From CAZNKU01 sp964573775 (GTDB lineage Bacteria > Bacillota > Clostridia > Monoglobales > Firm-18): DNA of 27,436 nucleotides. Location of the stretch: assembly GCA_964573775.1 (NCBI GenBank), contig CAZNKU010000017.1:1-27436 (forward strand). Reading direction: 5' to 3'. A program made the position numbers and the translations under genes. The notes below the pieces were generated by a model, which was not told the DNA's origin, did no database searches, and was given only the letters and a program-made list of their open reading frames with translations. Below, in pieces: positions 8,141 to 15,527 of this stretch (position 1 is the stretch's first letter; each line of letters begins with the position of its first letter).

Positions 8141-8842
8141 ATGTTAAAATCATCAGGCATTAAGCCTCCATTTTTTGAGATTGGTCCAAAGGCTATTATC
8201 TACGGTGAAGAAATGCTTAAGCTTGCAAAAGTGATTGATAAAACAGCAATGAAGTATGATGTGGATGTTATTCTGACACCTCAGTATACTGATATAAAGC
8301 TTCTTGCCGACAACACAGAAAGAATTTTTGTTTATGCACAGCACATGGATTATCTAAGACCGGGCAGAGGGCTTGGAAGTGTTCTTCCTGAGGCTGTAAA
8401 GGCAGCAGGAGCAAAAGGTGTTATGCTAAATCATGCAGAAAAGCCGTTAACTTTGGATGTTATAGAAAAAACAATAAGACGTGCTGAGGAAGTAGGACTT
8501 GCTACTATTGTTTGTGCCGATACGGTAGAAGATGTTAAAACAATAGCAAAAATGGGACCTGATATGATTGTTGCTGAGCCTACAGAGCTTATAGGTACAG
8601 GTACTACAAGCGACAGCAATTATGTCATAGACACAATTAATACTGTTAAGGAAATTAATGAAAATATTATGGTGCTTCAGGGCGCAGGTATTTCAAACGG
8701 CCAGGATGTGTACAATACAATAAAGCTTGGAGCACAGGCCACAGGTTCAACAAGTGGTATTTTAAAGGCGGACGACCCCTATGCAATGGTTGAAGAAATG
8801 CTCTTTAACCTAAGAAAAGCATGGGATGAAATGAATGGGTGA
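8141..8842 (+). CDS. Archaeal-type triosephosphate isomerase homologue, probably a sugar-phosphate isomerase
   Basis: A 233-residue single-domain (beta/alpha)8 barrel. Its length and motifs (VYAQHMD, LPEAVKAAGAKGVMLNHAE, RRAEEVGLATIVCAD, AEPTELIGTG, VLQGAGISNGQDV) follow the short archaeal TPI type rather than the 250-residue bacterial one. The catalytic His98 (in LNHAEK) and Glu146 (in EPTE) are present. The N-terminal catalytic NxK is GPK here, so Lys17 is kept but Asn is Gly, and the Arg of the usual NHSER is Lys. Known relatives in sugar operons isomerise tetrulose phosphates; a substrate other than glyceraldehyde 3-phosphate is my inference. Its stop is three bases before the next ATG, so the two are cotranscribed. 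Control is probably by the divergent DeoR-type protein. Confidence 0.8.
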   Translation: MLKSSGIKPPFFEIGPKAIIYGEEMLKLAKVIDKTAMKYDVDVILTPQYTDIKLLADNTERIFVYAQHMDYLRPGRGLGSVLPEAVKAAGAKGVMLNHAEKPLTLDVIEKTIRRAEEVGLATIVCADTVEDVKTIAKMGPDMIVAEPTELIGTGTTSDSNYVIDTINTVKEINENIMVLQGAGISNGQDVYNTIKLGAQATGSTSGILKADDPYAMVEEMLFNLRKAWDEMNG

Positions 8843-8845
8843 CGT

Positions 8846-9442
8846 ATGAAAGCAGAAAGTTTAAAAATGGCAAAAAAAGCCTATGAAATTGAAAGCGAAT
8901 GTATAGCAACAATGCTTGACTATTTTGATGAAGAAAGTTTTTCAAGAGCAGTGGAGCTTCTTGCAAATGCACAGAGAATAGGTGCTTCAGGATGCGGACA
9001 TTCAGGTATTATCTGTCAGCATTTTGCCCATCTTATGTGTTGCATAGAACGTCCTGCAAAGTTTATTTCTCCTGCAGAAGCTGTACATGGCGGAACAGGA
9101 TATTTGCAAAAAGATGACGTTGTAGTTTTTGCCTCCAGGGGAGGAAAAACAAGTGAGCTTCTTCCTATAGTGGATATTTGCAAGGAAAAAGGCGTAAAAA
9201 TTATAACTGTAACAGAAAATCTGGATTCTCCTTTAGCAAAGAGTGCGGATGTTGTACTTAAACAGTATGTAAACCGCGAAACAGATAAATATAATGCTCA
9301 GGGTACTACATCTTCTACGTCGCTTTGCATGATTTTTCATGCACTTCAGACAGCATTAATTGAGGAAACAGATTATAAAAATGAACAATTTGCTCTTATC
9401 CATCCCGGTGGAGCAGTAGGCGAAAGATTAAATAAAAAATAA
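8846..9442 (+). CDS. SIS-domain sugar-phosphate isomerase, KpsF/GutQ-like, without CBS domains
   Basis: A 198-residue SIS protein. The phosphosugar-binding motifs are GASGCGHSG near residue 47, FASRGGKTSEL near 91 and ITVTEN near 111. The ending FALIHPGGAVGERL is the hallmark of the arabinose-5-phosphate isomerase group (KpsF, GutQ, KdsD). Those enzymes normally continue into two CBS domains of about 120 residues; here the protein stops at once, as in stand-alone SIS enzymes. The likely reaction is aldose-ketose isomerisation of a phosphorylated pentose or related sugar. The ribosome site lies in the 3' end of the previous gene, so translation is probably coupled. Confidence 0.8.
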   Translation: MKAESLKMAKKAYEIESECIATMLDYFDEESFSRAVELLANAQRIGASGCGHSGIICQHFAHLMCCIERPAKFISPAEAVHGGTGYLQKDDVVVFASRGGKTSELLPIVDICKEKGVKIITVTENLDSPLAKSADVVLKQYVNRETDKYNAQGTTSSTSLCMIFHALQTALIEETDYKNEQFALIHPGGAVGERLNKK

Positions 9443-9472
9443 TTAATATAAAAAATTCAGGAGGATTTTAAA

Positions 9473-10099
9473 ATGGAATTTAAGTTTTTTCAGAAAGAAT
9501 TGGAACTACAATCAAGAGGTTGGATACCTACATTCCATGATATTTCTAAGGAAATAGTGGAAATTGTTAAGGCATCAGGAGTAAAAAACGGAACAGTTAC
9601 TATTGCATCACATCACACAACTTGCAGTGTTATGGTTCAGGAATGCTCTCATGATATAGATTCATTTGACCTTGAATACTTACAGCATGACCTTTTGGAT
9701 ATTATGAGAAAGATGATACCTGACTATGTAGATGAAGGCGATTACCGTCATCCGGGTCCAATTCATTCACAGTTCGGCAGATATGTAAATGAACCTGGGG
9801 ATTTCACAAGTATGAATACTGACGGACATCTTCGCAGTGTATTCTTCGGCAGAAGTGAAACAATGACAGTTAAAGACGGGGAACTTGACGGTGGTGAATT
9901 TGCTCACGTTTATTTCGTAGACTGGGATCACGTACGTGCACGTCGCAGACAGGTTAACGTTACTGTTATGGGTATTGGTGATGCTGAAATAGACAGAAAG
10001 TGGAATAACGGTGAGGTTATAGATACACTTCGTAAATTTACAGACGAAGAAAAGGCTTTTGACCCACATTATACACTTCAGTTAGATGCAAGAAAATAA
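9473..10099 (+). CDS. YjbQ/UPF0047 family protein, enlarged
   Basis: A 208-residue protein. Family hallmarks are SHHTTCSVMVQE (46-57), NTDGHLRSVFFG (115-126) and the C-terminal block DWDHVRARRRQVNVTVMG. The His and Asp residues form the metal-site pattern of the family. Common members are about 130-140 residues; the extra length lies in the middle (about 60-112, DYVDEGDYRHPGPIHSQ and after) and at the C-terminus. Some relatives have a weak thiamine-phosphate synthase activity, but the true role is unknown. The start has a strong AGGAGG. It is the third gene of the isomerase operon, 30 bases after the SIS gene, so it probably acts on the same sugar phosphate. Confidence 0.8.
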   Translation: MEFKFFQKELELQSRGWIPTFHDISKEIVEIVKASGVKNGTVTIASHHTTCSVMVQECSHDIDSFDLEYLQHDLLDIMRKMIPDYVDEGDYRHPGPIHSQFGRYVNEPGDFTSMNTDGHLRSVFFGRSETMTVKDGELDGGEFAHVYFVDWDHVRARRRQVNVTVMGIGDAEIDRKWNNGEVIDTLRKFTDEEKAFDPHYTLQLDARK

Positions 10100-10117
10100 T
10101 ATTGGTTAAATAACGTT

Positions 10118-10148
10118 AGAGGTGCTTTTTGATAGCACCTCTTTTTTT
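10118..10148 (+). terminator. Intrinsic terminator of the isomerase operon
   Basis: AGAGGTGCT (10118-10126) pairs with AGCACCTCT (10134-10142) around a 7-base loop, followed by a run of T's. Confidence 0.9.
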
Positions 10149-10182
10149 GTGAACGTCAAGTTATAAAAATGTGTGGTATTTG

Positions 10183-10211
10183 TTGATATATATAAATTTT
10201 TTTGGTACAAT
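10183..10211 (+). promoter_or_regulatory. Promoter of the HAD phosphatase gene
   Basis: TTGATA at 10183-10188, a 17-base spacer and TACAAT at 10206-10211. It follows the operon terminator, so this gene is a separate transcript. Confidence 0.7.
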
Positions 10212-10232
10212 TATTAAAATGGAGGTGTTTGT

Positions 10233-11003
10233 ATGGGCAAGTTTGACGGATATCTTATATGTTCGGATTTAGATGGTACTTTTACAGGTGGAGAAGACGT
10301 AATATCTGCAAACAGTAAAGCTGTAAAATACTTTACAGACAATGGCGGAAAATTTACTTTTATAACAGGAAGAACTGCATCATATCTTCCTGAACAGGAG
10401 TTTTTTTGGCTTATCAACGCCCCTGCCGGTGTGTTTAACGGCGGGCTTATATATGATTATCAGAATGAAAAAACACTAAGAGAATCACGCCTTGAATTTA
10501 AATTGGGGGATTTTGTAGATTTGGCAAACAACGGAAGCTTTGATTTTTCGACAGTAGGTATTTACAACGACTGCTTTGCACCCTGGCAACGTGGAGAAAG
10601 CTTTGAAGAATATAAAGACGAATTTTCGCTTAATATGATTAAAATAGTCTGTGCATTTAACACTATTGAAGAAGCAGATGAATTTAAAAGCTTTGCGCTT
10701 AAGCAGGATTTATTAAAAAATACATTTATATCAAAATCATGGCCTTTGGGTGTGGAGTTTAATTCTGTGGACGGTACCAAGGGGCACGCTGTACGGTTTA
10801 TAAAAAATTATCTTGGAAATATACATACATCAATCGGTATAGGTGATTTTGAAAACGATGTCAAGCTTATGGAATATGCAGATATTGGCGTTGCAACAGG
10901 CAATGCGGTAGATTCTGTAAAACAGGCGGCAGATATGATTGTGAATGACTGTAAGAATTATGCAGTTAAAGACCTGATTGAAATTATTGAAAGCAGAATT
11001 TAA
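10233..11003 (+). CDS. HAD-superfamily phosphatase (Cof/IIB type)
   Basis: A 256-residue cytoplasmic hydrolase of the HAD IIB class, whose members remove phosphate from sugar phosphates or similar small molecules. Motif I is SDLDGTFTG with the nucleophile Asp12 and acid Asp14. Motif II is FITGRT. Motif III is the Lys of GTKGHAVR. Motif IV is GIGDFENDVKL. The cap lies between motifs II and III. GGAGGTG lies six bases before the ATG. It follows the isomerase operon but has its own promoter, so a link to that pathway is possible but not shown. Confidence 0.88.
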   Translation: MGKFDGYLICSDLDGTFTGGEDVISANSKAVKYFTDNGGKFTFITGRTASYLPEQEFFWLINAPAGVFNGGLIYDYQNEKTLRESRLEFKLGDFVDLANNGSFDFSTVGIYNDCFAPWQRGESFEEYKDEFSLNMIKIVCAFNTIEEADEFKSFALKQDLLKNTFISKSWPLGVEFNSVDGTKGHAVRFIKNYLGNIHTSIGIGDFENDVKLMEYADIGVATGNAVDSVKQAADMIVNDCKNYAVKDLIEIIESRI

Positions 11004-11122
11004 TCTGTGTTTTTTAAAACATTTTTTACTCCATGATACTTGTTTAATTTTATATTCAAAAGCTTCATATATATTATGTTTTGTAAAATTTGTAGAAAAA
11101 TATTATATCAATAAAAAAATTA

Positions 11123-11151
11123 TTGAAAATGGTTTTGGGATATGATATATT
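11123..11151 (+). promoter_or_regulatory. Promoter of the purC-like gene
   Basis: TTGAAA at 11123-11128, a 17-base spacer and TATATT at 11146-11151. I see no purine riboswitch core in the short leader. Confidence 0.6.
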
Positions 11152-11190
11152 ATAAGTATGAAAATTTTTAAAGAAAAGAAGGCATGATGT

Positions 11191-11874
11191 ATGAAGAAAA
11201 TTTACGAAGGTAAAACAAAAGACGTTTACGGTCTTGATAACGGCAATGTAATGCTTAAATTCAAAGATGACTGCACAGGTAAGGACGGTGTTTTTGATCC
11301 CGGCGAAAATACTGTTGGTCTTACTATTGAAGGTATTGGTAAAGCTAACCTAAGAACATCAGTATACTATTTTGATATGTTGAAAGAAGCAGGCATCAAA
11401 ACTCATTATGTAAGTGCAGATATTGACAATGCAACTATGGAAGTTCTTCCTGCCACAGTATTCGGTCATGGCCTTGAAGTTATCTGCCGTCTGGTTGCAA
11501 CAGGCAGCTTTATCCGCAGATACGGTGAATATATAGAAGACGGTACAGCTTTGGAAGGCGGATACGTTGAATGTACTTTCAAAAATGACGAAAAGGGCGA
11601 CCCGTTGGTTACAATGGAAGGCCTTGCAGCTTTGGGCGTTATGACTCCTGAAATGTTTGAAAGCATGAAGGAAAACACTCTTAAAATTACAAAGATTGTT
11701 GCCGATGACCTTAAATCTATCGGTCTTGACCTTTGGGATATTAAGTTTGAATTTGGTTACAACAATGGTGAAGTTATTCTTATTGACGAAATTGCATCAG
11801 GTAATATGCGTGTTTATAAGGATGGCAAAATTGTTGATCCCGTTGAACTTACAAAGCTTATTCTTAACAGATAA
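11191..11874 (+). CDS. purC: SAICAR synthase (PurC), divergent and alone
   Basis: A 227-residue protein of the family that joins aspartate to CAIR with ATP in purine synthesis. The start IYEGKTKDVY and the block EVICRLVATGSFIRRYGEYIEDGT correspond to the ATP-binding loop and the central PurC signature. GDPLVT and DIKFEFG with LIDEI follow in the right order. In typical PurC the last motif continues as DEI-x-PD-(S/T)xR; here it reads DEIASGNMR, so the Pro-Asp pair is missing. It stands alone between its own promoter and a strong terminator, with no other pur gene near. It is probably a working PurC; a paralogue with an altered substrate cannot be excluded. Confidence 0.8.
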   Translation: MKKIYEGKTKDVYGLDNGNVMLKFKDDCTGKDGVFDPGENTVGLTIEGIGKANLRTSVYYFDMLKEAGIKTHYVSADIDNATMEVLPATVFGHGLEVICRLVATGSFIRRYGEYIEDGTALEGGYVECTFKNDEKGDPLVTMEGLAALGVMTPEMFESMKENTLKITKIVADDLKSIGLDLWDIKFEFGYNNGEVILIDEIASGNMRVYKDGKIVDPVELTKLILNR

Positions 11875-11881
11875 TAAAGAT

Positions 11882-11911
11882 AAAAAACGGTACAGCTTGT
11901 GCCGTTTTTTT
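11882..11911 (+). terminator. Intrinsic terminator of the purC-like gene
   Basis: AAAAAACGGTAC (11882-11893) pairs with GTGCCGTTTTTT (11899-11910) around a 5-base loop. One T-G pair; T tract included. Confidence 0.9.
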
Positions 11912-11989
11912 GAGTTTAAGGGTATTTAAATGAAAATGCCTATATACGAAGGCGAAAAACTTATCAAATTAATATAGAAGATTGGTTTT

Positions 11990-12020
11990 AGATGGCGGGT
12001 TTTTCTGCCATCTTTTTCTT
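11990..12020 (+). terminator. Second intrinsic terminator
   Basis: AGATGGC (11990-11996) pairs with GCCATCT (12007-12013), followed by TTTTCTTT. It lies about 80 bases after the first terminator and just before the lipoprotein promoter, and would isolate that promoter from upstream transcription. Confidence 0.6.
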
Positions 12021-12042
12021 TGTCGAAATTCCTCATAATTTG

Positions 12043-12070
12043 TTGACAAAAGTTTATTTCGTGATATACT
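12043..12070 (+). promoter_or_regulatory. Promoter of the lipoprotein gene
   Basis: TTGACA at 12043-12048, a 16-base spacer and TATACT at 12065-12070. Transcription would start near 12077, which rules out the in-frame ATG at 11992. Confidence 0.75.
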
Positions 12071-12093
12071 TAAAACAAAGGGATGTGGAGATT

Positions 12094-13272
12094 TTGAAGA
12101 TAAGATTATTATGTTTGTTTGCGGCTTTGTGTATTGTTGTTTCCGGTTGTGGGGGAAATAAAAAGCAAGAAGAAAAAGCAAATACCATAGCACAGGAGAT
12201 TGAACAGGCAAAAGTTCTGGCGCAGGGCTATTTTTACGATGAAGCTTTAGCGGTACTTGATAATTCCAAATATAGTGACGAAGAGCAGATTGTAAATTTA
12301 AAAAATGAAATTACGGCAAAAAAAGGTGAACTTGTAAAGTATGAAGGTCAGTTTTACCACGTATTCTTTCATAGTCTTATAGTTTATCCGGAGCTTGCTT
12401 TTGACGGAGACTATATGCACGAAGGCTATGATATGTGGATGACTACGGTTTCCGAGTTTAAAAATATGCTTCCCCAGCTCTACGAGAGAGGGTTTATACT
12501 GTACTCTTTGGCAGATATAAAAAAGGATAAGGAAATTCTTTTGCCACCGGGTAAAAAACCGCTTATCATATCCATAGATGATGTATGTTATTACGATTAT
12601 ATGAAAAATGACGGCTTTGCTGACAGACTTGTAATTAATGATGATGGTGAGGTTGCCTGCGAAGTGCGCACACCTGAAGGTGAAACTATAGTTACATATG
12701 ACGGCGATGTTATGCCTATACTTGACCAATTTGTAAAGGAATATCCTGATTTTTCATACCGTGGGGCAAAAGGCATTGTAGCCGTTACGGGTTATGAAGG
12801 CGCACTTGGTTACCGTATAACAGACCTTGAAGGACAGGAGCTTACAGATGCGCAGAATGAAGTAAAGAAAATTGCCGGTGTGATGAAGGAAAACGGTTGG
12901 TTGTTTGCCTGCCACAGTTATACGCATAACGACTATTTTAAGGACGGCGGAGTGGCTTATGACACATTGGTGTATGACACACAAAGGTGGGAAGATACCA
13001 TTGCCGAATATGTCATAGACCCCGATATTTACATAAGTCCTTTTGGATATCACCTAAAGCCTGGGGATGAAAGGCTGAATTATTTGTCTGAAGATATGGG
13101 TTATAGCTATTTTTGTCCTGTAAGTACAGCTATGAGGACTATTTTTACGGATGACGGAACGGTTATACAGGAGCGCTTTAATCTTGACAGATTCAATATG
13201 AGAAACCAAAAAGAGTTTATAAATGAAACATTTTTTGATGTAGATAGTGTGTATTATAATATACCTGAATAA
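12094..13272 (+). CDS. Lipoprotein with divergent polysaccharide-deacetylase (CE4) domain
   Basis: A 392-residue exported lipoprotein. I choose the TTG at 12094: it follows the promoter and GTGGAG, and it starts a signal peptide MKIRLLCLFAALC ending in the lipobox VSGC with Cys19. The frame is open back to 11992, but that stretch is a terminator and promoter. Residues about 25-80 are helical and Lys/Glu rich, perhaps a TPR-like spacer. The rest resembles NodB-type CE4: ISIDDV (Asp162, Asp163) for motif 1, HSYTH (274-278) for motif 2, and ISPFGY near 314 for motif 3. The usual TFDDG glycine is Val and the motif-3 Arg is not seen, so activity is uncertain. It would act on cell-wall or capsule sugars outside the membrane. 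Confidence 0.75.
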   Translation: MKIRLLCLFAALCIVVSGCGGNKKQEEKANTIAQEIEQAKVLAQGYFYDEALAVLDNSKYSDEEQIVNLKNEITAKKGELVKYEGQFYHVFFHSLIVYPELAFDGDYMHEGYDMWMTTVSEFKNMLPQLYERGFILYSLADIKKDKEILLPPGKKPLIISIDDVCYYDYMKNDGFADRLVINDDGEVACEVRTPEGETIVTYDGDVMPILDQFVKEYPDFSYRGAKGIVAVTGYEGALGYRITDLEGQELTDAQNEVKKIAGVMKENGWLFACHSYTHNDYFKDGGVAYDTLVYDTQRWEDTIAEYVIDPDIYISPFGYHLKPGDERLNYLSEDMGYSYFCPVSTAMRTIFTDDGTVIQERFNLDRFNMRNQKEFINETFFDVDSVYYNIPE

Positions 13273-13275
13273 TCC

Positions 13276-13304
13276 AAAACCCATCTCATACCGAGATGGG
13301 TTTT
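13276..13304 (+). terminator. Intrinsic terminator of the lipoprotein gene
   Basis: AAAACCCATCTC (13276-13287) pairs perfectly with GAGATGGGTTTT (13293-13304) around a 5-base loop. Confidence 0.8.
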
Positions 13305-13337
13305 GTGATACACGCGGAAGATAAATAATACATTAAC

Positions 13338-13366
13338 TTTACATCAATTCATAAATATGATATAAT
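13338..13366 (+). promoter_or_regulatory. Promoter of the membrane/WG-repeat pair
   Basis: TTTACA at 13338-13343, a 17-base spacer and TATAAT at 13361-13366. Confidence 0.7.
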
Positions 13367-13397
13367 TTATGTGAAATTTTTTGTTTGAGGGGTAATT

Positions 13398-13976
13398 ATG
13401 TCTGAATTTATAAGCCTTGCTTTAGAGCTTTTCAGTTCTATAATTTTATTTGTAATAGTTATAAATTATGTGCTTACATCCAAAGCGTTATACGGTATAG
13501 CAAAAAAATTCAAAATGCGTAGGTGTGGTTTTGCGTGGATACCCATAGCTTCGGATTGTATTATGGGAAGCATTGCAGACAGTCTTGAAGAGGAGGATAT
13601 ACCCGACAAACCCGGCAAAATATTATATTCTCTATCAATTATGGCAGCGTGCGTACTTTTATTTTTGATAGTAGTGATTTTTCTGGTGATTACTAAGGCT
13701 TTGCATGTTTTGTTTATAAAAGAAGTAACAGTTGTTTTTTCGATATTTATATATTTTATGTTACTTATATTTACAGTTTTGCTTTTGGTAAGATTTGTGT
13801 TTGCAACAATATGTGCATACAAAATTTTTGTATATGCAAAGCCCGAAAAAGCCAATAAATATCTTGTATTCAGTATTATAATTCCCGTGGCGAGAGCTAT
13901 TTGTCTTAATAAATGTAAAAACAATATATGCAAAGCCGGGGATTTTGATGAAGATATAACTGTATCGGAAGATTGA
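13398..13976 (+). CDS. Multi-pass membrane protein of unknown function
   Basis: A 192-residue protein with about four hydrophobic segments, near residues 8-28, 80-105, 113-140 and 152-168. A polar loop at about 55-75 reads SLEEEDIPDKPGK, and the C-terminal tail is acidic. The stretch KALYGIAKKFKMRRCGFAWIP after the first segment resembles bacterial membrane proteins in which WIP precedes a conserved small-residue loop. I cannot name a family. GAGGGG precedes the ATG. The gene ends 42 bases before the WG-repeat protein with no terminator between, so the two are probably cotranscribed. Confidence 0.8.
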   Translation: MSEFISLALELFSSIILFVIVINYVLTSKALYGIAKKFKMRRCGFAWIPIASDCIMGSIADSLEEEDIPDKPGKILYSLSIMAACVLLFLIVVIFLVITKALHVLFIKEVTVVFSIFIYFMLLIFTVLLLVRFVFATICAYKIFVYAKPEKANKYLVFSIIIPVARAICLNKCKNNICKAGDFDEDITVSED

Positions 13977-14018
13977 TGGCATAACTAAAACATAAATACT
14001 TTGAGAAGAGGGATTAGT

Positions 14019-15455
14019 ATGAATAATGACGGTATTAAAAACGGATATGTACCGAAAAATGATAAAGAGAAAAACAATGAGGATTATAACAGTTTATTTA
14101 ATGCAAGTATAGAAGAATATTTTAAAAATGACTATCCGGATTATCTGCCAGAGGATGCGGAAATATCTCAGCCGGAAAATCCTCAACCTTCAGTGGTAAA
14201 TCCTAAAAAACCTGACAATCGTCAAAAAAAGAATCTGTTTGTTACAATAATAGCAGCGGTGGCAGTTTTTCTTGTTATAATTCTTGTTGTTGCAATTAAA
14301 GGTTGCAGCAGTGGCAAGGATACGGATAATATGTTGTTTAAGCAGGGTCTTACAAATGTATCTGACAGTGACGGCAGGTACGGATACATTGACGAAGACG
14401 GAGAAAAAGCAATTGAATTTGAATATGACTTTGCAGACGATTTTTCTGAAAACGGATTGGCTGTGGTTGGTCTTTATGATGAAAAAACGGGATGGGAATA
14501 TGGTTATATCAATAAAAAGGGAGAATATGTAATTACTCCTAAATTTAAAGAGGCAAGAGCATTTGGTGATAATGGTCTTGCATTGGTATGTAAAAATGAA
14601 AAATACGGATTTATAGATAAACACGGAAAATTTGTAATAGAGCCTGATTTTGAATATGCATACGGTTTTGTTGACGATTATGCAATCGTGGTAAAATATG
14701 GCGACGAAAGAAAGTGCGGTTATATTGATAAAAAAGGGGAATTTGTAATTGATTATAAATATAGTGCCGCAAGACCTTTTGTTAACGGTTATGCCGCTGT
14801 GTGCGATGATGATAAATGGGGATATATAAATAAGAAAGGTGAATTTATTATTGAGCCGGAATATGATTTGGCGGCAGATTTTGATGACAACGGATTTGCT
14901 ATGATTAGAGAAGACGGTAAATGGGGAGTTATCGATAAAAAGGGCAATGTTATTGTAAGTGCTAAGTATGATGACATTTACAGCTTTTCCGATAACGGAC
15001 TTGCTGCCGTTTGCAAAAAAGGCAAGTGGGGCTACATAAATACAAAAGGCGATATTGTAATTGAATGTTCCTATGAATCTGCAACAACATTTTCCGATGA
15101 CGGAGTAGCAGCTGTATGCGATGATGGTAAGTGGGGATTTATCAATAAGAAAGGAATATGGGTTGTAGAACCCCACTATGATTATATTGTATATCCGGAC
15201 ACGAAGTATTATTCATTTATGGACGAATACAAATATGAATTAGGCAGTGTATTTGTTGACGGAAAAGCAGTTGTGGAAAAAAGTGGAGATGTATACATTG
15301 TTGACAAAAACGGCAAAGAAAAAGAACTTGATGACATAGATTATGTTTCCAGTACACATAACGACTATATTGTTTTCTGTGAGGATTCAAATTACGGAGC
15401 AATGAACTGGAACGGCGAAATTATTATTGATGCTGTTTACGATTATATTGGTTAA
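14019..15455 (+). CDS. Membrane-anchored WG-repeat protein
   Basis: A 478-residue protein. The ATG at 14019 follows AGAGGGA; a TTG at 14001 is in frame but overlaps that ribosome site. Residues 1-70 are polar and probably disordered, 72-94 form one membrane segment, and the rest should lie outside the cell. From about residue 108 to 400 there are about eight copies of a 40-45 residue repeat of the WG type, built on KWGYINKKGEFIIEPEYD with variations such as YGFIDKHGKFVIEPDFE. This repeat is a beta-rich module of unknown role, common in Clostridia and Bacteroidota. The neighbour is a membrane protein; a surface function is likely but undefined. Confidence 0.85.
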   Translation: MNNDGIKNGYVPKNDKEKNNEDYNSLFNASIEEYFKNDYPDYLPEDAEISQPENPQPSVVNPKKPDNRQKKNLFVTIIAAVAVFLVIILVVAIKGCSSGKDTDNMLFKQGLTNVSDSDGRYGYIDEDGEKAIEFEYDFADDFSENGLAVVGLYDEKTGWEYGYINKKGEYVITPKFKEARAFGDNGLALVCKNEKYGFIDKHGKFVIEPDFEYAYGFVDDYAIVVKYGDERKCGYIDKKGEFVIDYKYSAARPFVNGYAAVCDDDKWGYINKKGEFIIEPEYDLAADFDDNGFAMIREDGKWGVIDKKGNVIVSAKYDDIYSFSDNGLAAVCKKGKWGYINTKGDIVIECSYESATTFSDDGVAAVCDDGKWGFINKKGIWVVEPHYDYIVYPDTKYYSFMDEYKYELGSVFVDGKAVVEKSGDVYIVDKNGKEKELDDIDYVSSTHNDYIVFCEDSNYGAMNWNGEIIIDAVYDYIG

Positions 15456-15496
15456 ATCAACAGTAAACCTCCTATGGTAGAATAAAAAGGCTCTTT

Positions 15497-15525
15497 GAGG
15501 GAATGCTTTGCATTCCTTCTTTTTG
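15497..15525. terminator. Intrinsic terminator between convergent genes
   Basis: GGAATGC (15500-15506) pairs with GCATTCC (15510-15516) around TTT, with three more pairs outside including one wobble, then TTTTTG. AAAAGG upstream gives partial function on the other strand for the aldehyde dehydrogenase operon. Confidence 0.75.
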
Positions 15526-15527
15526 TG

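Noticed and set aside
11004..11190. A possible purine riboswitch before the purC-like gene
   Set aside because: The promoter lies only about 40 bases before the start, which leaves no room for an aptamer, and no conserved core is seen.
11930..11977. A 15-codon ORF (MKMPIYEGEKLIKLI) after AAGGGT, between two terminators
   Set aside because: No promoter is visible between the terminators, and the frame is too short to judge. The resemblance of IYEGEK to the start of PurC (IYEGKTK) is curious but probably chance.
14190..15176. A 328-codon frame antisense to the WG-repeat gene
   Set aside because: It is a low-complexity shadow of the repeats, rich in Phe, Ile and Cys, with no ribosome site. The sense strand has a clear family and start.
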